Shown here piece by piece: positions 37,724-46,433 of a DNA stretch of 64,000 nucleotides. Every line of letters begins with the position of its first letter. The first letter of the stretch is position 1. The notes under the pieces are model-generated. The model worked only from the letters and a program-made list of their open reading frames with translations. It searched no databases and was not told where the DNA came from. This stretch comes from Hyphococcus sp. (GTDB lineage: Bacteria > Pseudomonadota > Alphaproteobacteria > Caulobacterales > Parvularculaceae). The translations under genes were made by a program, and so were the position numbers. The stretch spans positions 124,001 through 188,000 of the forward strand of contig JAJFGF010000068.1 in assembly GCA_021776245.1 (NCBI GenBank), in the 5' to 3' direction.

Positions 37724-39022
37724 ATGGAAAATCAAGACAGCAACACGCCCGCCATCGCGGACAGCCCAACAAGCCCGCGCGCGCGGGCGATCGCGATCGC
37801 GCTGCTTCTTGCTGGCGCAGTTTGCGCTGGCATGGGCCAAACCATTATCTTTTCGGTGTTGCCGCCGCTTGCCCGGGAGATCGGCCTGTCAAATTTTCAG
37901 GTCGGGCTGATTTTTATGATTTCTGCGATCTGCTGGGTTTTTCTGGGTCCACGTTGGGGGCGGCGCAGCGATCATCAGGGCCGCAAGCGTTTTATTCTGC
38001 TCGGCCTAATCGGTTTCGGCGTCTCCATGGTTTTATTTGGCGCCTCAGTGCGGCTTGGCCTTGCCGGCGCCGTCTCTGGCCTGCCGCTTTATATGCTCCT
38101 GGTTTTAACCAGGAGCCTTTACGGCGTGTTCGGGTCAGCCGGCCCGCCCGCAGCGCAGGCCTATATTGCCGATCGCACCAGCACCATGGATCGCACGGCC
38201 GGTATTTCAGGCTTTGCCGCAGCTTTTGGCTTTGGCGCCATGCTCGGGCCCGCTTTTGGCGCCGCGGCTTCGGTGATCGGTCCGGTGGCGCCATTCTTTG
38301 CAATGGCGGTGCTGGCGAGCATGATGGCCGGCGCTGTGTTTTTGTTCCTGCCTGAACGAACAGGACCCTCCGAACGCAAATCGCGGCAGAATGTAAAACT
38401 GACCGACCAGCGTTTGCGACCCATTTTGATTTTTGGACTTATCTTCGGCGTTGTGAATGCCATTCCTATACAGACGATCGGGTTTTACTTTATTGACGCG
38501 TTAGGCTTTTCCACCGACCAGGCGCCGCAATATGTCGGTATTGGCTTGACGGGCAGCGCCATGGCCTCACTGTTTGCGCAACTCGTGGTGGTCCAGCGCT
38601 TTCGGCTTGAGCCACGCCTGTTGATGCGGATTGCGCCGGTGCTGCTGATTGTTGGTCACGTCCTGATCTGGCTGTCGAGCGAGTTTGGACCGGTCGTCTT
38701 TGGCATGGTGCTTGGCGGCTTTGGCGCAGGGCTCGCTTTTCCTGGTTTTAACGCTGCGGCATCCCTGGCCGTAACCGCCGATGAACAGGGTGGCGCAATC
38801 GGCCTGAGCGGTTCTGCAGGCGCTTCGGGCTTTATTATCTCACCGATAATTGCGTTTGGTCTTTACAGCCTCGCGCCACACGCCCCTTATATGTTTTCGT
38901 CAGCGCTGGCGCTTTGTCTTTTGGTCTTTGCCTGGCGCAGCCGCACAATTGGCAATGCCGGTCCGTCGCGCATGGCGGCGGCGCTCGAAGAAGAAAAACC
39001 CGCTTCGGTGCCCTATCAATAA
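37724..39022 (+). CDS. MFS transporter
   Basis: 432 residues from the ATG at 37724; the frame is open further upstream but that part overlaps the GFA gene start and is not MFS-like. Twelve hydrophobic segments can be counted. The loop 2-3 motif is GPRWGRRSDHQGRKRFILLG, and the motif-C-like GFGAMLGPAFGA lies in helix 5, which favours a drug/H+ antiporter-type exporter. Substrate unknown. The TAA stop lies inside a fragment of the dispersed repeat (39017-39027). Confidence 0.9.
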   Translation: MENQDSNTPAIADSPTSPRARAIAIALLLAGAVCAGMGQTIIFSVLPPLAREIGLSNFQVGLIFMISAICWVFLGPRWGRRSDHQGRKRFILLGLIGFGVSMVLFGASVRLGLAGAVSGLPLYMLLVLTRSLYGVFGSAGPPAAQAYIADRTSTMDRTAGISGFAAAFGFGAMLGPAFGAAASVIGPVAPFFAMAVLASMMAGAVFLFLPERTGPSERKSRQNVKLTDQRLRPILIFGLIFGVVNAIPIQTIGFYFIDALGFSTDQAPQYVGIGLTGSAMASLFAQLVVVQRFRLEPRLLMRIAPVLLIVGHVLIWLSSEFGPVVFGMVLGGFGAGLAFPGFNAAASLAVTADEQGGAIGLSGSAGASGFIISPIIAFGLYSLAPHAPYMFSSALALCLLVFAWRSRTIGNAGPSRMAAALEEEKPASVPYQ

Positions 39023-39055
39023 TCTAGGCTGCGTTCTTCGCGCGCTCGCGCAGCC
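39017..39055. repeat. Repeat fragment and stem-loop between convergent genes
   Basis: CAATAATCTAG (39017-39027) is identical to 14223-14233 and differs by one base from 60465-60475; the next bases GCTGCG also match the copy at 60476. A stem-loop GGCTGCG (39027-39033) / CGCAGCC (39049-39055) follows, between the MFS and HTH genes. It has no T-run, but could stop or protect both transcripts. Confidence 0.5.
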
Positions 39056-39058
39056 GTC

Positions 39059-39262
39059 TCAATCTTCGTAGAAAAGAATGTCGCCGGGCTGGCAGTTAAG
39101 TTCTTTGCAGATCGCTTCCAGCGTCGAGAAGCGGATCGCTTTGGCCTTGCTGGTTTTCAGGATGGATAGATTGGCGATGGTCACGCCGACGCGCTCCGAT
39201 AACTCCGTCAGCGACATGCCGCGGTCGAGGAGGACACGATCGAGTTTGACCGAAATCGCCAT
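39059..39262 (-). CDS. YozG-like Cro/CI-type transcriptional regulator (pair 2)
   Basis: 67 residues from the ATG at 39262, which overlaps the DUF2975 stop by one base (TGATG). HTH core LDRVLLDRGMSLTELSERVG, VTIANLSILKTSKAKAIRF, and the YozG hallmark LNCQPGDILFYED at the C-terminus. It is the last gene of a four-gene minus-strand run that begins with two tiny ORFs. The likely operator is the TTATCG array at 40301-40373. Confidence 0.9.
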   Translation of the reverse strand: MAISVKLDRVLLDRGMSLTELSERVGVTIANLSILKTSKAKAIRFSTLEAICKELNCQPGDILFYED

Positions 39263-39780
39263 CAGACTGTTAAATCCTGTTCTTCTTTCATACGCGCGCC
39301 TTCGCGGAAGACTTCGGAGAGCACAAAAACTGCAATAATCGCGAGCCACGCGATCGGGCTCATGTCGATTTCAATGTCAGCGTCAAATATCAGCGATAAA
39401 AACCCAAAGGCGATAACAGAGCCTTGACCAATCAACAGCGCATAGCCAACGCCGCGAAACCGGTCGGCGTTTTCTTTTACAAAAGGCGATCCGAAACGCA
39501 GCGTTTTCAAAATTTCCAAAAGCCGGTTCACGACGAACAACATCACGCCAAAATTCACGAACTGATGTGCGAGCTTCAGATAGTCGTCCCTGCCTGCACT
39601 GATGTCGGCGTCGAGATTTACGCCATCGATGTCCTGGACCAGCTCGGCAATTACCGACGCCAGAGGGACGAGAACCATCGCGATTGATAGGCCGACAAAA
39701 CCTATCCACAAAAAGATCCGCGTAAAATTAAGGCCCACGGCCAGGATTGAGGCCAGTGAGCCTTTTCCAATCGCTCGCAT
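39262..39780 (-). CDS. DUF2975 membrane protein (pair 2)
   Basis: 172 residues; the ATG at 39780 has GGAG seven bases upstream. Four hydrophobic segments: about 17-45, 70-90, 106-126 and 138-155, with an acidic loop (DIDGVNLDADISAGRDD) after the first and a charged C-terminus. Same family and layout as 28554-29090, but clearly diverged. It is translationally coupled to the HTH gene. I infer a membrane sensor or tether for that regulator. Confidence 0.8.
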   Translation of the reverse strand: MRAIGKGSLASILAVGLNFTRIFLWIGFVGLSIAMVLVPLASVIAELVQDIDGVNLDADISAGRDDYLKLAHQFVNFGVMLFVVNRLLEILKTLRFGSPFVKENADRFRGVGYALLIGQGSVIAFGFLSLIFDADIEIDMSPIAWLAIIAVFVLSEVFREGARMKEEQDLTV

Positions 39781-39818
39781 CGTCTATCTCCGTGTGATTT
39801 AGCGTAGGGCGCCGCGCC

Positions 39819-39965
39819 TTAGAAGAATGAGACGAGGCAAATCGTTGCTTCGCACGATTCGGCGGTGGCGCCGGCCTGTGGGGCTGCTGTCGCAAGCCCC
39901 ACAAGGCTTGCCGCCGCGATCGCCGCAAAGACTGCTGCGGCGGCAAGGTGAACCAAGCGGGACAT
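39819..39965 (-). CDS. Small exported two-cysteine peptide (48 aa)
   Basis: MSRLVHLAAAAVFAAIAAAS begins a typical signal peptide that should be cut after LATA (about residue 27), leaving some 21 residues with SCEATIC and a hydrophobic end LVSFF. The two cysteines, four residues apart, could form a disulfide. Its ATG overlaps the stop of the upstream tiny ORF (TAATG), which argues for real translation. It ends 38 bp before the DUF2975 gene. I do not recognise it. It could be a signal, a toxin-like or a matrix peptide. Confidence 0.6.
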   Translation of the reverse strand: MSRLVHLAAAAVFAAIAAASLVGLATAAPQAGATAESCEATICLVSFF

Positions 39966-40099
39966 TATGCAACACCCGCGAACGAACCGAGAGCCGTGAA
40001 ATAGCCGGCGCCGATCAGGGTGATGGTCACGAGAACGGCAAGACCATTGACAATGCCGCCGAAGCCGCCGAAGTTATCTGTTGAGTGATTGTGAGACAT
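39965..40099 (-). CDS. Small membrane peptide (44 aa)
   Basis: The ATG at 40099 has a near-perfect ribosome site (AGGAG, seven bases upstream). The peptide has a polar, Gly-rich head (MSHNHSTDNFGGFGG) and one membrane helix (IVNGLAVLVTITLIGAGYF), ending ALGSFAGVA. Size and shape resemble small hydrophobic regulators or type I toxins, but no homolog is recognised. First gene of the run leading through a 48-aa exported peptide to DUF2975 and HTH genes. The leader before it is about 200 bp. Confidence 0.62.
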   Translation of the reverse strand: MSHNHSTDNFGGFGGIVNGLAVLVTITLIGAGYFTALGSFAGVA

Positions 40100-40157
40100 G
40101 GGATTTCTCCTTTTCTTTTTTCCCTTGTTGAACCAACGCAAGTCATTCTGATCTTCT

Positions 40158-40192
40158 GAGCGGTTTGGGTTTTTCCCGGCCGCTCTTTTTTT
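40158..40192 (+). terminator. Plus-strand intrinsic terminator inside the tiny-ORF leader
   Basis: Stem GAGCGG (40158-40163) / CCGCTC (40180-40185) with an inner GGG/CCC pairing, then seven T (40186-40192). The T-run is only on the plus strand. No plus-strand gene ends here: the next one downstream, rdgB, starts at 40384. It could end an RNA antisense to the start of the tiny-ORF operon. Confidence 0.6.
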
Positions 40193-40300
40193 GTTTTCCG
40201 GCCTGGGCCGGGGTCTCGGAGTGGGTCGCCGGTCTTGTTTTTCCCTTTTGGGCTTTCCGGGCCGGTTTTCCCTTGCGGCGGTTGATCCGCCGTCTTGTTG

Positions 40301-40373
40301 TTTATCGATATAGACTTATCGAAAAACAATGCAAGTCTTTTTTGCCGAAAAACGATAATTTTTTTTCGATAAA
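40301..40373. promoter_or_regulatory. TTATCG operator array between tiny-ORF operon and rdgB
   Basis: TTATCG at 40302 and 40316, and CGATAA at 40353 and 40367: two same-strand pairs, each 14 bp apart, arranged exactly symmetrically about 40337. The outer arms match over eight bases (TTTATCGA / TCGATAAA). The array ends 10 bp before the rdgB ATG. The same half-site occurs in the palindromes at the other DUF2975/HTH locus (28503-28539). Confidence 0.55.
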
Positions 40374-40383
40374 GGATAAAAAT

Positions 40384-40995
40384 ATGGGCGAAAAGGCGCC
40401 AAAACCGGGCTTTGAGAAGCTGGTTATAGCTACGCATAACGACGGAAAACTAAAGGAAATCAATGAGTTAATAAGTCCGTTCGGGATTGAGGCGGTGTCT
40501 GCAAAAAAAATCGGGCTAAATGACCCGGAAGAGACCGGAAAAACCTTCGCTGAGAACGCCATATTGAAGGCCGCCGCCGCCGCCAGGGGATCAAACCTGC
40601 CGGCGTTGGCTGATGATTCCGGACTTGAGGTCGCCGCAATTGGGGGTGATCCTGGGATTTTTTCAGCGCGCTGGGCTGGCGAAGCGCGCGATTTCGCTAT
40701 GGCCATGAAAAAGGTCGAAAAAGCACTGAAGGAGACCGGCAGTGCGGACTGTAAAGCCCGCTTTGTCTGCGTCCTTTGCCTCGCCTGGCCCGATGGCGAG
40801 CAGGAGATATTTGAGGGGGAAATACACGGCCGCCTCACCTTCCCCCCACGCGGCGATAAGGGGTTTGGCTACGATCCAATTTTTATCCCCGATGGTTATG
40901 ATGTGACATTCGGCGAAATGGACCCGGCGGAAAAGCACGCCATGTCGCATCGCGCCAATGCCTTCCGTAAGCTGACGAAAGCGGTTTTTGAGTAA
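40384..40995 (+). CDS. rdgB: XTP/dITP pyrophosphatase RdgB
   Basis: 203 residues from the ATG at 40384 (AAAGGA seven bases upstream). House-cleaning enzyme that hydrolyses dITP/XTP to keep damaged purines out of DNA. The nucleotide-binding opening [12 protein letters not shown] is at about 15-26; other family blocks are [36 protein letters not shown]-like [12 protein letters not shown] and [10 protein letters not shown]. The first gene of rdgB-MBL-hemW; the stop TAA shares a base with the next ATG. Confidence 0.95.
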   Translation: MGEKAPKPGFEKLVIATHNDGKLKEINELISPFGIEAVSAKKIGLNDPEETGKTFAENAILKAAAAARGSNLPALADDSGLEVAAIGGDPGIFSARWAGEARDFAMAMKKVEKALKETGSADCKARFVCVLCLAWPDGEQEIFEGEIHGRLTFPPRGDKGFGYDPIFIPDGYDVTFGEMDPAEKHAMSHRANAFRKLTKAVFE

Positions 40996-41795
40996 TGCTG
41001 AAAACATCGGGTCTGCTGTTGATTGCCGCAGTTGCACTTATTTCATGTGCGGCAATACCGTCAAACAGGCTGAACATTGCCGATGAAAAAACCCTGCCTA
41101 AACCCGCGCTTGAAATAATCGCCGACGGCGTCTGGATCCATAAGAGTTACAAAAACATCGAACCCTGGGGACCTATCCTGTCACAAGGATTAGTCGTTAA
41201 GACTGATGCAGGCGTATTTCTTGTTGATACAGCCTGGAACGATGACCACACCGAAAAGTTGCTGGCCTTGATCAAGGCCGAAACAGGCGAACTGCCTGGA
41301 GCAGCAATTGTCACCCATGCGCATCAAGACAAAATGGGCGGCATGCAAGCTCTCCATGATGCTGGAATGCAAACATGGGCATACGAACCCACCAATAAAG
41401 ATGCGGTTGGGCGAAACCTCGTCCCGGCGCAGGGCTGGTTTTTAAATACATTTGCTGGCGGCTCAAGCGATTTCAAAATTGACGATGTTGCTCGCGGTGA
41501 ACACATAAAAACCGGGCTGATAAAATTCATCCCTGGCCCCGGTCATACCCGCGATAATATCGTTGTCTATTACGAACCGGCGAAAATATTGTTTGGCGGC
41601 TGCCTGATCCGGCCTGGCGGGTCTTCAAATCTCGGCAACACTGCCGACGCCGATATCGCTAATTGGGCTAACGCCGTGCGCAATGTCGCTGATGAATTTC
41701 CCGACGCCGAAATCATCATCCCGTCGCATGGACCGATGGGCGGGCGCGAATTGTACGATCATACGATTGCGCTTGCCGACGCCGCCAATGAATGA
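40995..41795 (+). CDS. Subclass B1 metallo-beta-lactamase, NDM-like, putative lipoprotein
   Basis: 266 residues. All six zinc ligands of a B1 enzyme are present: H108, H110 and D112 in THAHQDKMGGM, H184 in GPGHTRDN, C203 in FGGCLIRP and H245 in PSHGPMGG. THAHQDKMGGMxALHxAGM is close to the same stretch of NDM-1, which I know from memory. R206 replaces the usual Lys near the substrate carboxylate. The signal ends ALISC18, a lipobox, so it is probably lipid-anchored as NDM-1 is. It overlaps rdgB by one base and hemW by eight. Confidence 0.88.
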   Translation: MLKTSGLLLIAAVALISCAAIPSNRLNIADEKTLPKPALEIIADGVWIHKSYKNIEPWGPILSQGLVVKTDAGVFLVDTAWNDDHTEKLLALIKAETGELPGAAIVTHAHQDKMGGMQALHDAGMQTWAYEPTNKDAVGRNLVPAQGWFLNTFAGGSSDFKIDDVARGEHIKTGLIKFIPGPGHTRDNIVVYYEPAKILFGGCLIRPGGSSNLGNTADADIANWANAVRNVADEFPDAEIIIPSHGPMGGRELYDHTIALADAANE

Positions 41796-42933
41796 GCCGT
41801 CACCGCTCGGGGTTTATGTCCATTGGCCCTATTGCGCGCGGATCTGCCCCTATTGCGATTTTAATATTTACAAAAATCGCGACATCGACGGCGCGCGCTG
41901 GGCGCGCGCGCTGACGCGTGATCTTCAAGATTGGGCGCAGCAGATCGAGCCACGCAAACTGACGAGCCTTTATTTCGGCGGCGGTACGCCCTCCCTGGCG
42001 CCGGTTTCCGTCATCGAAGACGTTATCGAAACCTGTGACCGGCTCTTTGGGTTTGAAGCCGATCCCGAGATAACCCTTGAGGCCAATCCAACGGATGCGG
42101 AGCAGTCGCGATTTTCCGCCTTTGCGGATGCCGGCGTAAACCGCTTGTCGCTGGGCGTGCAGTCTCTGCGCGATGACGCGCTACAGTTTCTCGGTCGCGA
42201 TCATGACGCCGCATCAGCACGACGCGCCATCGCCATTGCACAACAAACATTTCCGCGGATGACGTTTGACCTCATTTATGCACGCCCTGAACAAACGCTG
42301 GATGATTGGCGCGCGGAGTTGGGCGCGGCGCTGGCGCTCGGACCGACACATTTGTCGCTCTACCAGCTTACTATTGCGGCTGGCACAGCGTTCGCCAAAG
42401 CGGTCGATGCAAAACGCTGGGCGCCCGCTAGCGAGAATCAATGCGCAGATCAGTTCGACCTCGCCCAAGAGATGACAGCGCAGGCGGGCCTTCCTGCCTA
42501 TGAGATTTCCAATCACGCCGCACCCGGCGATCAATCACGGCACAACCTCATTTATTGGAATTACCGGGATTATATTGGCGTTGGACCCGGCGCCCATGGA
42601 CGGCTTACAATTAACGGCAAGCGCCTCGCGACCGAAACCCATCTCGCGCCTGGCGCGTATCTTGAGGCCGCCGAAAAAACCGGTTCCGGCCAATCGCTTG
42701 CGGAGGCGCTCGACAATGAAGCTCAATTGACGGAGCGTCTGACCATGGGGCTTCGCCTCACCGAGGGCGTAGAACTCTTTGCAGGTGATCATTTCTACGC
42801 TGATGAAGGCCGGACAAAAGCCCTGCAACGACTCATCGCGGACGGATTTTTGAGCCATGATTGCGGGCGCGTTTCCGCGACAGGCGAAGGGCGGCGGATT
42901 CTGAACGCTGTGCTTTATGAGCTGCTCGGTTAG
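41788..42933 (+). CDS. hemW: HemW-type radical SAM haem chaperone
   Basis: 381 residues from the ATG at 41788, overlapping the beta-lactamase gene by eight bases. Radical SAM cysteines C16, C20 and C23 (CARICPYC), preceded by GVYVHWPY; then LYFGGGTPSLAP, LGVQSLRDDALQFLGR and the C-terminal HemN-type region. HemW (formerly taken for HemN) delivers haem and lacks coproporphyrinogen oxidase activity. rdgB-hemW is a common alphaproteobacterial neighbour pair; here a beta-lactamase lies between them. Confidence 0.93.
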   Translation: MNEPSPLGVYVHWPYCARICPYCDFNIYKNRDIDGARWARALTRDLQDWAQQIEPRKLTSLYFGGGTPSLAPVSVIEDVIETCDRLFGFEADPEITLEANPTDAEQSRFSAFADAGVNRLSLGVQSLRDDALQFLGRDHDAASARRAIAIAQQTFPRMTFDLIYARPEQTLDDWRAELGAALALGPTHLSLYQLTIAAGTAFAKAVDAKRWAPASENQCADQFDLAQEMTAQAGLPAYEISNHAAPGDQSRHNLIYWNYRDYIGVGPGAHGRLTINGKRLATETHLAPGAYLEAAEKTGSGQSLAEALDNEAQLTERLTMGLRLTEGVELFAGDHFYADEGRTKALQRLIADGFLSHDCGRVSATGEGRRILNAVLYELLG

Positions 42934-43066
42934 CAACGAAAGAAGATGATGAACGATCTTTCAGACATCGCCCATATTATTCAGCTCGCCCCGGCGCCGG
43001 CGTCGACTGAAATATGACAACTGTATGAATAAGGCCGGCAAAAAAGCATGCCGGAGACTTTCTTCG

Positions 43067-44401
43067 CTAAAAACTCGGCGCAAAACTCCGCGGCGCCGGA
43101 TCGATGACCTGTATGCCGCCGGGCTGTATTTCGAGGATCGCCAGGCCGCGTTCGACCGATCCGTCCGCATTCAAGCGAAACAACCCGTCAGCGCCATAGT
43201 AACCATTGGGATCAGTGATTGCGCCTTCGTCAAACCGGTTACGTCGCCGCTGCGTCGCCGCGAGGCGCGCCGATAACAAGCTGGCGTCATAGGCAAGCGA
43301 AGCCAACCGCGGCGGCCGCGCGCCAAAAGCGGCTGCAAAGCGATTTTCGAAATTGCGTTTGATTTCCGGGTCCGGCGCAGCGAACCAACCGCCTCTCAGC
43401 GCCGGCTCGCGCGTCAGGCGCGGATTGTTCCATGAGGAAACGCCGAGAATCTTCACCCGATTAATATCAACATTGTAATATGGCAGGAGCGGCGCCAGCG
43501 CGCGCAACAAGGTTCCCTGTTCCGGCATCAAAACCGCCTGATAGCCGTAAGTATATCCGGCTTCGGCGGGTTGCGGTTCCGGATCGTTCGGATCGAAATC
43601 ATGGCGCATTTCAATCGGGATGATTTCTTCGGAATATTTCGCCAGTCGCTTCGCTGGCTCCAGCATCGCGTCCGGCTCCTGTTCATAGCGTTCTTCATGA
43701 ATGATCACGCCGCCGCGCACAAAAACTTCTTCTGCGAAGGCGCCGGAAACGCGGTCGCCGTAAGGCGTCATCGGCGCAAGCACGCCAAACCGTGTCATTT
43801 CCTGCGACACGGCGTAATCCGTGACCCGGGCAATTTCGAGTTCAGGGGGGAAACTCAAAAGATAAACGCCGTCACCGCCGGCTTTGATGTCCGATGAAAA
43901 TGCGATCATCGGCACATGCGCAGCGCGCGTCACCGCAGCCGCAGCTTCAACAGATTCAGAAAATAACGGCCCCAGAACAATTTCAGCGCCATCCGCAAGC
44001 GCCGAACGCGCCGCTGCGGCAGCGCCCTCCGGATCGCCTCTCGTGTCTTTCGGAATCAACAAAAAGCGTTCATCGCCGGCATCAAAAACCGCCAGCTGCG
44101 CTGCATCAAACATCGTAGAGGCCACTTTTCGCGCAGCTTCGCTGTTGGCCGTGAATGGCAACAACAGGCCCACCCGCACGGGCTCATCGTCGCCCAAATG
44201 CAACGGGCGCACAAATCCCCGTCGATCATAGCGCTCCGCTTCGCTTTCAATTTCCGGACGCGGCAGGCGCTCAACATCACCAGATTCAGGTCGAGCGACG
44301 ACCGGGCGCGATTGCGGCGCCGATGTCGCACACGCCGCGAGCGCCAAGAAACCAGTGAAAAGTATCCCGTTTTTCAAAGACTTAATCGATCGCCGCAACA
44401 T
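43067..44401 (-). CDS. LpoA-like penicillin-binding protein activator (lipoprotein)
   Basis: 444 residues from the ATG at 44401. A lipoprotein signal ends LALAAC (about residue 20). The body is a periplasmic-binding-protein type I fold of the LppC/LpoA family: RVGLLLPFTANSEAARKVA, LGPLFSESVEAAAAVTRAAHVP and VKILGVSSWNNPRLT. LpoA activates class A penicillin-binding proteins from the outer membrane in E. coli; alphaproteobacterial homologs are less studied. The divergent neighbours rsmI and yraN match the E. coli lpoA locus. Confidence 0.85.
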   Translation of the reverse strand: MLRRSIKSLKNGILFTGFLALAACATSAPQSRPVVARPESGDVERLPRPEIESEAERYDRRGFVRPLHLGDDEPVRVGLLLPFTANSEAARKVASTMFDAAQLAVFDAGDERFLLIPKDTRGDPEGAAAAARSALADGAEIVLGPLFSESVEAAAAVTRAAHVPMIAFSSDIKAGGDGVYLLSFPPELEIARVTDYAVSQEMTRFGVLAPMTPYGDRVSGAFAEEVFVRGGVIIHEERYEQEPDAMLEPAKRLAKYSEEIIPIEMRHDFDPNDPEPQPAEAGYTYGYQAVLMPEQGTLLRALAPLLPYYNVDINRVKILGVSSWNNPRLTREPALRGGWFAAPDPEIKRNFENRFAAAFGARPPRLASLAYDASLLSARLAATQRRRNRFDEGAITDPNGYYGADGLFRLNADGSVERGLAILEIQPGGIQVIDPAPRSFAPSF

Positions 44402-44535
44402 CACAAATCCCTTCCGCAACAATTGGCGGGAAGACTACCGCCCACCGCCTCCGGCGTAAACACAGCATAAAAGCGAGAATGCAATTTGCTCCATGCGATT
44501 GACGCAAGGTTCCTGCGACGCCATGCGTTCCGGTG

Positions 44536-45391
<856 letters not shown>

Positions 45392-45411
<20 letters not shown>

Positions 45412-45769
45412 CGCCGCGCGCCGCCGCGCTGAAAAAAGCGGCCGCCGTTCAGAATGGCTCGCGGCGCTGTGGCTGCGGATGAAAGGCTTTTCAATCCTCG
45501 CCATGCGCGTAAGAACACCTGGCGGAGAAATCGATATAGTAGCGCGGCGCGGCAAGTTAATCGCATTTGTCGAGGTCAAAGCCCGGGCAGATGCGGATGC
45601 AGCGGTCTTGGCGGTCACCGCCAAAGCGCAGCGGCGCATCTGCGCTGCAGCTGGAATGTTCCTCGCCCGGCGACATGGCCTTGCCGATTGCCAGGTCCGA
45701 TACGATATCATCGCTGTCGCCGGATGGCGCATCCGGCATATCGCCAATGCATGGCGCGACGGCAGCTAG
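45392..45769 (+). CDS. yraN: YraN family (UPF0102) protein
   Basis: 125 residues, very basic N-terminus, then the endonuclease-like core: WLRMKGFSILAMRVRTPGGE, IDIVARRGKLIAFVEVKARA, with D and E-x-K residues of a PD-(D/E)XK fold. Biochemical role not established; homologs are conserved next to rsmI as here. It starts 20 bases inside rsmI. Confidence 0.92.
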
Positions 45770-45863
45770 CGGAAAGTAGCGCTATGGAGTTTTCTTCTGG
45801 CTCAAAACAGCGCAAGGAAAAGCTTGCATTTTAGAGTGGGGCAGGTTCGGCGGAGAGATATCT

Positions 45864-46409
45864 ATGATTTCAAATTTGATGCGTGTTATTTTTGTAGCGG
45901 GAGCTCTCGCGATTGCCGGCTGCGCTTCCAGCAGATCGCTCGATATGAGCTTCAACGATTTGTCGGCCAACGCCGATCTGAAGGGCGTCCTTTTTGTTGA
46001 TCGAAGCCATGATTATTCCGATGTCGACATCACTGTTTATGAAGGGCGCCTGCTTTTGACCGGAACGATGCGGTCGGATGGCGGCCACAAGAAACTTGTT
46101 GAAAACGCGTGGAAGGCTGACGGTGTCGAACAAATTATCGACGAAATCTTCGTTGGCGACAAAACGCCCTTTGGGCAAGGTTTTGAAGATGCACGGATCG
46201 ATCAAACCTTGCGCGCAAAAATGATTGCAAGTGACGACGTGAAAAGCGGCAACTACAAAATCGCCGTTTCAAACGGTGTTATTTACCTCATCGGCTCTGC
46301 GGGCGCCCAGCGCGAAATTGACAAAGCGACTAATCTTGCGCGGTCGATTTCCGGGGCGCGAAAAGTCATTAGCTATGTAACCCTGCGCAACGCAAAGCTG
46401 GCCGAATAG
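45864..46409 (+). CDS. BON domain lipoprotein, DolP/YraP-like
   Basis: 181 residues; the ATG has GGAG eight bases upstream. Lipoprotein signal ending AIAGC (about residue 20). Two BON domains follow: one around VDITVYEGRLLLTGTMRS, the second around KIAVSNGVIYLIGSAGAQRE. DolP binds anionic phospholipid at the outer membrane and supports envelope integrity in E. coli. The order lpoA/rsmI/yraN/dolP matches that of E. coli, supporting the call. Confidence 0.85.
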   Translation: MISNLMRVIFVAGALAIAGCASSRSLDMSFNDLSANADLKGVLFVDRSHDYSDVDITVYEGRLLLTGTMRSDGGHKKLVENAWKADGVEQIIDEIFVGDKTPFGQGFEDARIDQTLRAKMIASDDVKSGNYKIAVSNGVIYLIGSAGAQREIDKATNLARSISGARKVISYVTLRNAKLAE

Positions 46410-46433
46410 ATCAACAAATTGGCGGACAAAAAA

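Noticed and set aside
40027-40437. A 136-codon open frame on the minus strand across the tiny-ORF leader
   Set aside because: Composition is low-complexity and basic, it has no ribosome site or family resemblance, and it runs through the terminator, the operator array and the rdgB start. The two tiny ORFs in another frame have better signals.
45784-45834. A 16-codon ORF between yraN and the BON gene
   Set aside because: No ribosome site and no signal or membrane features.
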